This document shows positions 1-7,934 of a stretch of 44,371 nt of DNA, piece by piece. Below the pieces are notes generated by a model. The model made no database searches and was not told the origin of the DNA. It was given only the letters and a program-made list of their open reading frames with translations. Both the position numbers and the translations under genes were made by a program. Source of the stretch: CAWDDA01 sp963813345 (GTDB lineage Bacteria > Acidobacteriota > Blastocatellia > RBC074); the NCBI GenBank assembly GCA_963813345.1, contig CAWEYR010000018.1, positions 1 through 44,371 of the forward strand, read 5' to 3'. Every line of letters starts with the position of its first letter. Within the stretch, counting starts at the first letter, position 1.

Positions 1-625
1 CAACAAACCGTACCGGGCACCATGGCAATCTGGCTTCCTTGCTTTGCAATGAACAGCACACAGATCAAGTACTGCTAGATTGAAATATCAGAGAAGCATT
101 TGCTGGCAGAGAGCGAATCGGCAATTGCCTGTAGCCGCTTGTCTCGTGCGGGGTTCTTGGAAGGACGAAACGACAACCCAAAATATCGGGCAATAAAACG
201 AGCGACGTTTGTATCAACTACAGCGAATGGCTCGTTAAATGCAAACGAGAGCACAGCGCGAGCGCAATAATCGCCAACTCCGGGTAATGCAAGAAGCTCC
301 GTGAGTTCTCATGAAAAACGGCCCTCATGGTCTCTAAGTAAGACGTTTGCCAAGCACAAAATTTCTTCTGCCCGATAGGTGAGACCAAGTGGCTCTATAA
401 TATACGCAGACTTCCTTTACCGACGCACTTGCGAGAGCTTGCCAACCCGCATATCGCTGCACGAGTGTTAGGTACGCTGACACTACATGATCAGTGGCGG
501 CTGTTTGCTGCAACAGCTTCTCCGCAAGTAATATCCCGAATGTGTCGCTGGTCTTTCGCCATGGGAACCGTCGCTGATGCTTCTCAAACCAGGATAGCAA
601 TGAAGACCGCAGAGCATTAATCGGT
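1..625 (-). pseudogene. Mig/MutY-type HhH-GPD DNA glycosylase domain, frame-broken, fused to the methyltransferase
   Basis: This is the C-terminal half of the polypeptide that begins with the cytosine methyltransferase. Reading the minus strand from about 606, a WF-KH-RRFPWR start is followed by LLAEKLLQQT, whose Glu matches the catalytic Glu of MutY-family enzymes. After a frame change near 390-410 comes GLTYRAEEILCLANVL. After another near 312 comes the helix-hairpin-helix LPGVGDYCARAVL with the catalytic Asp in VVDTNV. After a third near 80 comes CKARKPDC, the first two cysteines of the family 4Fe-4S cluster; the window ends before the rest. The Tyr in LPGVGDY is the residue of Mig.MthI-type T/G-mismatch thymine glycosylases, whereas EndoIII has Lys and E. 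coli MutY has Ser. Inferred role: removal of T from T:G mismatches caused by 5-methylcytosine deamination. At least three frameshifts make it inactive as read. Confidence 0.75.
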
Positions 626-1721
626 TCATAGATACTGGAATTCAGCGAGTGAGCGATTGCTTCTGCCAAAGGGGGGGGGACTGCATCTGAGACCAAGGTA
701 ACTTGATTACTTAGCAAGACCGAATCTCATAGTTGTGTGGAAACCCTTGAATAAGCATCGCTTCAAAGATGCTCAGTCTCCGTGAACCTAATGGGTGTAT
801 GTGAATCTCTCTGTTTCCGTAGGCTACCGCATAACTTGGCCGGTCCCAAGCTAGCTGCTTGAACGAGCGCCCTTTGCCGTGGAAGCCATCACGGAACTTT
901 TGCGAGCGCGGATTCATCGTCCAATGGTTTGCATGAAACGGAATGTCTTCGGGCTTAAGACCACGTCGAAAAAACGTTGGGTCTGGTAGTGCGCCAATAA
1001 TATCGCGTACGCTTGGTGTATTCTCAGAGCCTTTTGGGAAAGCAAAACGAACCCAGGGGTACTTCCTTCGATTCACACCCACAATCAACAACCGACGCCG
1101 TCGTTGTCGGACACCGAACTTACTCGCGTCAAGCTCGTCCACGAAAAGGGTGAAAGCCGGCACGCTGGAGTTGACGAAGTATGCTCTGAAACCGGTGTTT
1201 GTGTCGCTTCGTCCTGAGGCCCACTACATTTTCAAAGACCACAAAGTCAAGCCCGAACTCCTCGTTTAGCGATTGCGCAAGTAAAGCGAAACAAAGGCCG
1301 AGGCGCGCTCGTGGGTCATTTTGCTTCTTTCGAGTGTTTCCTATCGAGAACGCCTGGCACGGAGGGCCACCGATCAATCCCCGGGCAACTCTCCGTGAGA
1401 CGTCTGACGGAACAACTCGACTAGTTGGTCGCCTGATACAACGCTCAAATCACGCTCACGCGCAACATCCCCTGGATGGTTTCTATTAAATGTCTCAACC
1501 GCGACCCGACTAGAGTCCAAAGCTAGAGCGGTCGTAAAACCCGCCTTGCGGAAGCCCAAGTCCATGCCTCCGGCTCCACAGAATAGGCTGACAATCGGAA
1601 TCGCTGACTCAGAGTGGAGTCTTTTCATTAACATCACATATTGCGCATCCGTCTTGATTTCATGCGACTTGATACGACTCTCGAAGGAAGAACTGCCTCT
1701 GAAAAACAAAGTCAAAAGCAC
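626..1721 (-). pseudogene. DNA (cytosine-5)-methyltransferase (Dcm family), frame-broken
   Basis: All main motifs of a C5 methyltransferase can be read on the minus strand. Motif I is SLFCGAGGMDLGF. Motif IV, GGPPCQAFS, carries the catalytic Cys. Motif VI is FENVVGL. Motif VIII is FGVRQRRRRL. Motif IX is RRLSIFEAMLIQGFP. Motif X is SDAVPPPLAEAIA. They lie in several frames: one break near 1374 just before motif IV, one near 1150 before motif VIII, and one near 715 before motif X. The likely start is the Met near 1628-1634, just before motif I. Motif X sits in the same open frame as the glycosylase start, so the two domains form one protein; the TAA at 711-713 is met only in the shifted frame. 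It belongs to a restriction-modification set with the upstream HNH endonuclease. A run of nine G (nine C in the coding strand) lies in motif X at 671-679. Confidence 0.85.
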
Positions 1722-1770
1722 CGCCGAGTAGGGCCTCCTCAGGTTCTCCGAGTTGCCAGTTCGGACGATC

Positions 1771-2656
1771 TCAACTTGTTTTCCTCAACATTGCCTTCAA
1801 CTCCTCAATCGAAAGGGCAGGAGATTTCCGATGAATCATTGCGTGACAGTTTGGGCAAACAGGCACTAGGTCCCTCACGGGATCGACGGCGTACTCTTCG
1901 CCGATCTCGTTGAGCGGCTTGAGGTGGTGAACCTGGATGTACCGGTGCCCAAGCTCACCATCATAATATTCAAAGCTGAATGTGCAGACGGAACACGCGA
2001 AACCATAATAGGCTAAGCACTCCTGACGGGCCGCCGGGTTTCGCTCATATCCATTAACCGTGAGAGATGTTATGGCGCCCTCCACGAATGTAGTAGAATT
2101 GGCACCTCTTCAGGCAGGCTCGCATCGGCGACCTGGCCAGCAACGTCAAGCTCCAGAGAATCGTGACAGGAACCGTCTCCTTCACATCAGCCACGCGTGC
2201 AAGTCCCGCATAGGTGAACGGTGCGCGGTCATCGGTTCGCCAGAAGACCTTGACACCGTGGTTGCCGCCGATCAGTTCAGCGATTACCGGTTGGCCGACA
2301 TTTGATTGCGTCTTACCCCTCCAAAGGAGTTGGTTGCCTTGCCACTCGTTCTGATAGTCATGTCCCGTTCGCCCTGGCACGCCAACTCCTGCAAAAATGA
2401 ACCACTCGTTTTGGTGCTTGTGGTAGCCAGTGAACCAGTCACCTCTGCGCGCTTCCTGCGGTACGGCTAGAACGTCGAAGACATCGCGTCGACTGTATTG
2501 GTTCCCCGACTTGGAACATTCAAACACCCTTTCGTCATACGTCAACGCAGGGACTGGGCCGCAGGCGTTGACAAGGTCGCTACCTAGAATAGTGCAATCT
2601 GGCTTTGTCAATGTATTATGCGTCGTTTGTCCCACTGGGGCGGCTGTGATTCTCAT
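1771..2656 (-). pseudogene. HNH restriction endonuclease with N-terminal DUF3427-like domain, frame-broken
   Basis: The C-terminal part (2085-1771) is a typical HNH nuclease domain of type II/IV restriction enzymes: YERNPAARQECL, then CSVC, a VHHLKPL active-site block, the metal/Zn motif VPVCPNCHAMIHR and a closing SIEELKAML. The N-terminal part (2656 to about 2100) has a YDER start, RRGDWFTGYH, EWQGNQLLWRGKTQS and PFTYAGLARV, resembling DUF3427-like domains that sit before nuclease domains. That assignment is tentative. The two parts are in different frames. Restoring one base near 2150 and one near 2105 gives a smooth join (WELDVAGQVADASLPEE, then VEGAITSLTVNGYERNP). The start may be the ATG at 2656 or a TTG near 2611. 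It lies upstream of the methyltransferase on the same strand, as expected for a restriction partner. Confidence 0.75.
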
Positions 2657-2856
2657 GAGGCTCGTAGGTGATCAGGTTCCGGATTGCACTTTAAAGCGCG
2701 ACACAGTCGGTCAAGCGTTACGACGCCTATCTTGGCAAATTCTTCTTTCCAGAGTCGTGAAGCTAGCGTCGGCGAAACGCCCATAACCAACCTAAGTTTA
2801 TAGGCTGACGTGATTCCCCGCTTCTTGGCTAGTTCTCGAATGTGAAACTTTATCAC
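2653..2856 (-). CDS. XRE-family (Cro/CI-type) HTH regulator of the R-M island
   Basis: A 67-residue protein with a GTG start. It contains an XRE helix-turn-helix (about residues 8-55: RELAKKRGITSAYKLRLVMG, then SPTLASRLW) and the conserved tail VVTLDRLCRALKC. It leads the island operon on the minus strand, immediately before the HNH endonuclease, with an ATGA stop/start overlap as read, so a controller-protein role for restriction expression is likely. The usual family ending after the Cys (NPxDLI-YEP) appears in the next frame (NLITYEPHENHS), so a one-base indel near 2675 may have altered the C-terminus. In that case the true stop would lie near 2612 and the ATGA overlap would be an artefact. 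The divergent spacer holds a candidate operator. Confidence 0.65.
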   Translation of the reverse strand: MIKFHIRELAKKRGITSAYKLRLVMGVSPTLASRLWKEEFAKIGVVTLDRLCRALKCNPEPDHLRAS

Positions 2857-2888
2857 GAACCCTTAACGATAACACAACGATGGACCGT

Positions 2889-2921
2889 ACACAATTGTTG
2901 ACCAGTAGCACACATTTGTGT
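2889..2921. promoter_or_regulatory. Candidate operator between the XRE regulator and integrase
   Basis: Two half-sites, ACACAATTGT (2889-2898) and ACATTTGTGT (2912-2921), are inverted copies of one another with one mismatch and centres 23 bp apart. They lie in the only spacer between the leftward regulator and the rightward integrase. XRE controllers of R-M systems bind such paired boxes next to their own promoter. Assigning this site to this regulator is inference. Confidence 0.35.
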
Positions 2922-2922
2922 A

Positions 2923-4150
2923 TTGTTCGATCAAGCTAAAGAAGAGACGTTTGAAGGAGACACTTTTAAGGGAATGGCAGGCCAAATCATCAAGCGAGGC
3001 GAGCGGACGTGGTTGCTTCGCGTCTTCCTCGGTCGCGATGCGAGAGGCAAAGCGGAACGTAGTGTGAATGAGACATCCCACGGCACGAAGAAGAAGGCAC
3101 AAAGAACGGCTAAACGCGATGCTCACTGAGATTGAACACCGGTACCTTCGTGAAGCCGCAGAGGATCAGCCTTTGGGGAGTTTCTCGACTTGTGGCTTGA
3201 GACAGTAAAGCCCACAGATCTCAGAGCGGACCCATACAGACTACGGCTATTTGCTTGAAGAGGTACGTCGACGCCAGAGTCTCGGAGCAGAAAGCTAATT
3301 CACGACTCACCAGTCGCCGATGTGCAGGCGTGTCTACGCGCGGGATGACGATGGAGCAAAAAGCTTTCTGCCGCGCATGGTCCGTTACGTTCCATGTTCT
3401 TCTTCTCCAGCCTCCTTGAAGAAGGCTGTCTTCGCTGGCACTACATTCGGTCCGATCCGACTGAGCATGCGGAGCTGCCTAAGCAGACCCGAAAAGAAGT
3501 GAAGGCCTTCTCCGCCAGAGGATGCGAAAAGAGATATTCGAGGCGTCACGTCAGAGGATCGACTTGGTGTCCTTCTCGCATTCGCGCTCGTGACCGGAAT
3601 GAGGCCCGAAGAGTACTTCGGGCTCCAGTGGAAGGATATCGATCTTCTCGGCAGGGAAGTGTGATGGTTAGACGCACTTATGATCTGGCGCACTAAAGGT
3701 GGTGGTTGGTACTTTTCAGAGACGAAGACTGCCCTCTAGCCGCAGAACTATACCGATCCCTCCATCAATGCTGATGCAGCTTAAGGAGCACCAGCGTTCC
3801 CAGGCTGAGGAAAGGATGAAACTTGGTGGAGCTTATCAGAATCACGACCTGGTGTTCGCAACGGCGATCGGTGGACCGCTGAGCATTCAGAACTTCACAA
3901 TGCGACACTTCAAGCCGACCCTAAAGCGAGTCAGGCCTTCCAGAAACCTTTACGCTGTACTAACTGCGACACAGTTGCGCAACGCTGCTCTTCTTCGGCT
4001 GACGAGAACCCTAAAGTGGTCTCCGAACGACTTGGGCATTCCAGTGTCAAAATCACGTTGGACACTTACTGTCATGTCCTTCCGAATATGCAGCGCGCGG
4101 CCTCAGATAAGCTTGAAAGGATGCTCTTTCAGAAAGCTGGCACACTATAG
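2923..4150 (+). pseudogene. Tyrosine recombinase (phage-type integrase), multiply frameshifted
   Basis: Pieces of one integrase appear in order but in changing frames. The N-terminal arm-binding domain has GQIIKRGERTWLLRVFLG, then LNAMLTEIEHRYLREA. The core-binding domain has EFLDLWLETVKPT and THTDYGYLLEEV. The catalytic domain has ALVTGMRPEEYFGLQW, which includes the box I Arg. These are followed by TKGGGWYFSETKTALSRRTIPIP and by LGHSSVKITLDTYCHVLP, which holds the box II His and the nucleophile Tyr. The last piece runs to a TAG at 4148-4150. At least five frame changes are needed, so no active enzyme is made as read. It ends 82 bp from the 3' end of tRNA-Phe, the usual arrangement for an element integrated into a tRNA gene, and the restriction island lies on its far side. 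Confidence 0.85.
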
Positions 4151-4177
4151 GCACACAATGCCATTCCGAAAAGCATC

Positions 4178-4201
4178 AGGGCGACCTCCGCAGGTCGCCC
4201 T
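4178..4201. terminator. Hairpin terminator between integrase and tRNA-Phe
   Basis: A perfect 10-bp stem, AGGGCGACCT / AGGTCGCCCT, closes a 4-nt CCGC loop. On the plus strand an A/T-rich stretch with short T runs follows. It could end integrase transcription rightward and tRNA-Phe transcription leftward. Confidence 0.6.
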
Positions 4202-4231
4202 AACTATTTGTATTTATTCTGAATAACGTGA

Positions 4232-4305
<74 letters not shown>

Positions 4306-4401
4306 AAGAGGCGACCTGTGCCGACTTTTGAAGCCAGCGCAAGATCGATAATGCTATCCAGCAGGAGCAGACTTGTCAACTATTGAGAGCGGCGCTGATT
4401 T

Positions 4402-5454
4402 TCAAACACTGCATTCCATCATCTCTGCGGACTCGTCACGGACTGACTGAAGGTCCAGATCGATGCCAAACTCCTCGGCAAGCGCGAAATATTCAGCAAC
4501 CGAGGCGAGTAGCGCTTCCACCGAAGCCGCTCGAAGCGCCGAAGTCCTTACGTGGGACGCATTTGGTACTCCGCGAAGGAACTGAGCAGAGAGCATCTTC
4601 ATTCGTCCAATCACTGCTCGTTCGGGCAAATCTTCACGGAGATTGTCGAGGTATTCGAGCAGCAACGAATGCATTTCACGCACCGATGGCTGGAACTTCT
4701 CCCGGCCGTTCATGACATCCCAGGTTTGCCGAAAGATGTACGGGTTAGCTATTGCGGTTCTCCCTATATGAACGGCGTTACAACCTGTCGTTTCGAATCG
4801 ATTCAGGACGTCCTCGGGCGAAAGAATATCGCCGCTGCCTGAGACGGGAATCGATACATTCTTTTTGATCTCTCTTACGAGGTCCCAATCGGCGAGTCCA
4901 CGGTAGCCTTGAACGCGCGTGCGACCGTGCAACGTCACCATCGAAGCGCCACAATCCTCAATCAGTTTTGCTGTCTCAACGGCATTGATTGACTTCTCAT
5001 CCCAACCCGCTCTGATCTTGACCGTCATTGGAATCGAGATCGCGCGTTTGACCTCGGTCAATATTTTGCGAAGTTGAGGAAGGTCGCGAAGGAGGTTCGA
5101 GCCACCGCCTCCATGGACCACTTTCTTTGCCGGGCAGCCGCAGTTGATGTCGACGAATGCGGCGCCTGCCTCTTCTGCGATTTCAGCGGCCCATCGCATG
5201 CGAAGCTCGTCGTAGCCAAAGATCTGAATTGCGAGCGGCTGTTCTACGCTTCGAAAACGCATCATCTGATGCGAGCGCATGTTCCCGCGCGTGAGCCCTT
5301 CGACACTGATGAACTCAGTAACGATAAGTCCAACACCTCCGCACTTCTTGACTATTTGGCGGAATGGCGAATCCGTGACACCGGCCATTGGAGACAAGAC
5401 CAGTGGGGGAGAAAGGGTTCGGTCACCTATTGAAAAAGATTGCGGATAGTTCAT
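4402..5454 (-). CDS. dusB: tRNA-dihydrouridine synthase, DusB-type
   Basis: A 350-residue FMN enzyme that reduces uridines in the D-loop of tRNAs using NAD(P)H. The family marks are present: LSPMAGVTDSPFRQI near the N-terminus; DINCGCPAKKVV with the catalytic Cys at about residue 105; MTVKIRAGW; VTLHGRTRVQGYRG; the FMN-phosphate loops IPVSGSGDI and HIGRTAIANPYIF; and a C-terminal helical tRNA-binding domain. Length and order match bacterial DusB. The gene is intact, unlike its left neighbours, so the decayed region stops at the tRNA. A tRNA-Phe gene follows on the same strand, and co-transcription is possible. Substrate position (U17 and similar) is inferred from family only. Confidence 0.95.
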   Translation of the reverse strand: MNYPQSFSIGDRTLSPPLVLSPMAGVTDSPFRQIVKKCGGVGLIVTEFISVEGLTRGNMRSHQMMRFRSVEQPLAIQIFGYDELRMRWAAEIAEEAGAAFVDINCGCPAKKVVHGGGGSNLLRDLPQLRKILTEVKRAISIPMTVKIRAGWDEKSINAVETAKLIEDCGASMVTLHGRTRVQGYRGLADWDLVREIKKNVSIPVSGSGDILSPEDVLNRFETTGCNAVHIGRTAIANPYIFRQTWDVMNGREKFQPSVREMHSLLLEYLDNLREDLPERAVIGRMKMLSAQFLRGVPNASHVRTSALRAASVEALLASVAEYFALAEEFGIDLDLQSVRDESAEMMECSV

Positions 5455-5489
5455 TCAGCTCGAATATAACACGGCAACGCCCTCACGCC

Positions 5490-5532
5490 GTCGCCTGCGG
5501 CGCCGGCGGCAAGCTAAAGCTTGAACTCAAAC
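5490..5532. repeat. Intergenic repeat: GC-rich palindrome plus AAGCTAAAGCTTGAACTC core
   Basis: The gap between dusB and the HTH gene holds CGTCGCCTGCGGCG followed at 5509-5528 by GCAAGCTAAAGCTTGAACTC. The same two-part unit recurs at about 7206-7248, and the second part recurs in the hairpins near 11.5, 25.8 and 35.8 kb. The promoter of dusB should also lie in this 106-bp gap, but no clear boxes are seen. Confidence 0.7.
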
Positions 5533-5560
5533 GAATCGATGAATCGGAAAGGAATTGTGA

Positions 5561-5902
5561 TCATAAGCGCTTTATCCATTCGTTGAGATCGTCACGCTTA
5601 AGATTCCATTTACCGGATGTCTTCTCTGCGATCAGGTGACCCGAGCGTATCGCTTCGAGCAGGAATTCGTTTGTGTAGCCAGAAATCGCCGAGGCTTCCC
5701 TTAGCGTGAGTGTTTGCTTCTCTGCTATTGGTACAGAAGGGATCTTTGTCTTCGTCTTTCGGGCAGGGAGCAATGCTATTGCATCCCCGGACAATGCCGA
5801 CCTGAGTGTTTCGGCGAGCAACAAGCCCTCATCCATCGTCGGAGGCTCGTCACTCTGTTTTTTGTCGCGGCGTTTTGAGCCCTTCCCGGAAGCACGCTTC
5901 AT
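5561..5902 (-). CDS. Small HTH (excisionase/MerR-like, HTH_17-type) DNA-binding protein
   Basis: The open frame runs further upstream, but the natural start is the ATG at 5902, preceded by CGGAGAAT as ribosome-binding site, giving 113 residues. Residues 1-20 are very basic (KRASGKGSKRRDKK). The C-terminal part, from about residue 64, reads LTLREASAISGYTNEFLLEA, then an IRSGHLIAEK wing and WNLKRDDLNEWIKRL. This is the pattern of the helix-turn-helix 17 / excisionase family, in which the last helix carries a W or F anchor. It is a predicted sequence-specific DNA binder with unknown target. It is divergent from the cyclase gene to its right, with 84 bp between them. Confidence 0.7.
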   Translation of the reverse strand: MKRASGKGSKRRDKKQSDEPPTMDEGLLLAETLRSALSGDAIALLPARKTKTKIPSVPIAEKQTLTLREASAISGYTNEFLLEAIRSGHLIAEKTSGKWNLKRDDLNEWIKRL

Positions 5903-5986
5903 AGTGGTATTCTCCGAAAGTTGTATTAATCCAAAGTATACGATCACCTCAGAGAATCCGGGTATTTCGAAAGGAGAAAACCAAAT

Positions 5987-6940
5987 ATGCGATCGATCTC
6001 CCTCCTTCCGCTGATCGCTACATGTTGCATTACCGGTGCAATCGTCAACGCCCAATCGTGGCAACCGCCCGCGGACTCTCAACGCTGCCCGTCGAAATGG
6101 GGAGCGGGTGATGAGCGCGGTGCCGCCAACCATATGAAGCCGGAAACGGTCCTGCGTGCAATGAGGTTGATACGCACAGGCGAGGTTATTGAGCTTGGAC
6201 AGGTCCTTTCGGGGACGATGCCATTCTTCGGAACGCGGCGCTTTGAGTTGCATACAAAGCGGACTGTCATGAATCCGGGATCGAACCGTCGTGGCAGCAA
6301 CGAAGAGTTGGTGCTGTCTGAAATCGGTCAGGTCGGAACGCAGCTCGACGGCTTTCCTCACCAGACAATCGGCGACAGCCTGTATAACTGCTTCAAACTT
6401 GATGAAACGGCAACAAGGAACGGTTTCGTGAAGCTGGGGATCGAAAACGTTGGTGCGCTGATTACGCGAGGTGTGCTGATCGATGTTGCCGCATTAAAGG
6501 GCGTCGAAATGCTGTCAGACACTTACGAAATCATGCCGCAGGACCTGCAGCAGGCGCTTGAGCGTCAGAAGCTGAAACTTCAGCCCGGCGATGCGATCAT
6601 TGTTCACACGGGATGGGGAAAACTTTGGGGCAAGGACAACGCGCGATACAGCAGGAGCCGACCTGGCATTGGTGTGTTGGCGGCTGAGTGGCTTGCGCGG
6701 CAAGATCCGATGCTTGTGGGGTCGGATAATGTGGGCGTCGAAGTCGACCCGAATCCGGATGCGCGGCTATCCTCACCCGTGCATCAGATCATGCTCGTAG
6801 TCAATGGGATCTTTCTGCTGGAGAACATGAAGCTTGACGAGCTGGCTGCGAAGCGCGTGTACGAGTTTGCCCTGATGGTCCAGCCACTGAAAATCAAAGG
6901 TGGAACAGGCTCGACGGTTGCACCTGTCGCGATTCGATGA
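5987..6940 (+). CDS. Secreted cyclase-family (kynurenine formamidase-like) metal hydrolase
   Basis: A 317-residue protein of the Cyclase family (PF04199-type), which includes kynurenine formamidase and isatin hydrolase. A signal peptide covers residues 1-22, with cleavage near VNAQS, so it acts in the periplasm or outside. Family marks are WGAGDERGAANHM at about 38-50; GTQLDGFPHQ at about 118-127, corresponding to the metal-binding GTHxDxPxH with the first His replaced by Gln; LQPGDAIIVHTGWG; PGIGVLAAEWLA; and GSDNVGVEVDP. The His-to-Gln change is common in the larger secreted members, so it does not by itself mean loss of activity. The substrate is unknown. The ribosome-binding site is GAAAGGAGAA, 7 bp before the ATG. 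A repeat-filled gap follows. Confidence 0.85.
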   Translation: MRSISLLPLIATCCITGAIVNAQSWQPPADSQRCPSKWGAGDERGAANHMKPETVLRAMRLIRTGEVIELGQVLSGTMPFFGTRRFELHTKRTVMNPGSNRRGSNEELVLSEIGQVGTQLDGFPHQTIGDSLYNCFKLDETATRNGFVKLGIENVGALITRGVLIDVAALKGVEMLSDTYEIMPQDLQQALERQKLKLQPGDAIIVHTGWGKLWGKDNARYSRSRPGIGVLAAEWLARQDPMLVGSDNVGVEVDPNPDARLSSPVHQIMLVVNGIFLLENMKLDELAAKRVYEFALMVQPLKIKGGTGSTVAPVAIR

Positions 6941-7342
6941 TGGGCGGCCGGGAGCGCCAGCCTGCGGCGACGGCGGCTTTGCTTCGAAGTCAGCGCTATG
7001 TCGCCGGAGGCGACAGATTCAGCCGTGGCATCGCCACCGGAACGGAAGAGTCACCATCCGACCTGAAGGGTCCATCGAAGATGTCTTCGACCCTGCAGGG
7101 TCGGAAGTCTCTTCTCGCATTCCTCTGGCGTTGCCACCGGCTATGAATTGACGCCTCCGGCGTCAAGCAATCAATGTCCAAATGTCCAGACGCGTCGCCA
7201 GACCGCGTCGCCTGCGGCGACGCGGCAAGCTAAAGCTTGAACTCAAACCTCGTGTGTTCGAGTTCACGCTTTAGCCCGCTACGCCGGTCTCGAGACCAAC
7301 TGTGCGTTTGACGCTTTGAGCGAAAACCGTTAGCGTGAAGGC
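6941..7342. repeat. 402-bp gene-free mosaic of small palindromes
   Basis: No coding signal is visible. The stretch packs several short hairpins: TGTCGCC-GG-AGGCGACA near 7010, GACCCTGCAGGGTC near 7090, GACGCCTCCGGCGTC near 7150, and CGCGTCGCCTGCGGCGACGCG at about 7205-7225. It also holds the core GCAAGCTAAAGCTTGAACTC (7225-7244) facing an inverted GAGTTCACGCTTTAGC (7260-7275), and GCCGGTCTCGAGACC near 7285. It looks like a landing zone for REP-like elements. A promoter for the operon starting at 7343 must lie at its right end but is not obvious. Confidence 0.65.
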
Positions 7343-7934
7343 GTGGGATCATCGAAGGAAGCGTTACGTCTCGTCGAGCTTTTTGGGGAGGTAGCCAGAC
7401 TCAAATCAGTTCCGCGGACAGGCTGGCTGCTCCGCGGCGTTCGCGACGTTGAAAGTGTTGCAGATCATTCTTTCGGCGTCGCTGTGATAGCCCTTTTTCT
7501 GTCGGATCGCGCCAGGCAGCTGGGCAGGGATGTTGATTTGACGCTGGTGTTGCGGATGGCTCTTCTTCATGACCTTCCTGAAGCGCGCACCGGCGATCTC
7601 CCAAGCACGTACAAGAAGTATATTGATCCGGATGCGCTTCGTGTCGCGGACGATCGGATCACTGAAGAAATGCTTCGAGACCTGGGTCACAACAATGTCG
7701 CAGCTCGACATGAATACGAGGCGAGGAAAAGTATCGAGGCGAGGATTGTCAAAGCGGCCGATAAGCTGGGATCTGCTCATACAGGCCTGGGAATATGAGC
7801 GTGGTGGCGCGAAGATGCTCGATGAGTTCTGGTCAAGCGCAGAAGTTGATTTCTCAGCGCTCGAGCTCGACGACGTGATTGGCGATATCGTCATCGCTCT
7901 CAAGGAAGCACGCAAGGCAAATGCAATCCGTTGA
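7343..7934 (+). pseudogene. HD-domain 5'-deoxynucleotidase (YfbR/HDDC2-like), one frameshift near 7769
   Basis: The GTG start at 7343 opens an HD-domain phosphohydrolase of the COG1896 type. Metal ligands are visible: ADHSF (His42), LLHDLPEARTGDLP (His76-Asp77), and a C-terminal KAADKL Asp. Such enzymes dephosphorylate deoxynucleoside 5'-monophosphates. The frame fails after residue 142. The text AAGCTGGGATCTG at 7764-7776 has one G too many. Removing it restores KLDLLIQAWEYERGG and the family tail to the TGA ending at 7934. The extra base is in a G run, so it may be a sequencing error and the gene may be intact in the cell. The restored stop overlaps the DedA start by 14 bp, implying one operon with dedA and pta. 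Confidence 0.8.

Noticed and set aside
2923..4150. IS element or transposase
   Set aside because: The surviving motifs (TGMRPEE, LGHSSVKITLDTYCHV) are those of a tyrosine integrase, and no terminal inverted repeats frame the gene.
5903..6361. N-terminal extension of the small HTH protein to 266 residues
   Set aside because: It runs antisense through the start of the cyclase gene and lacks family text. The ATG at 5902 has a good binding site.
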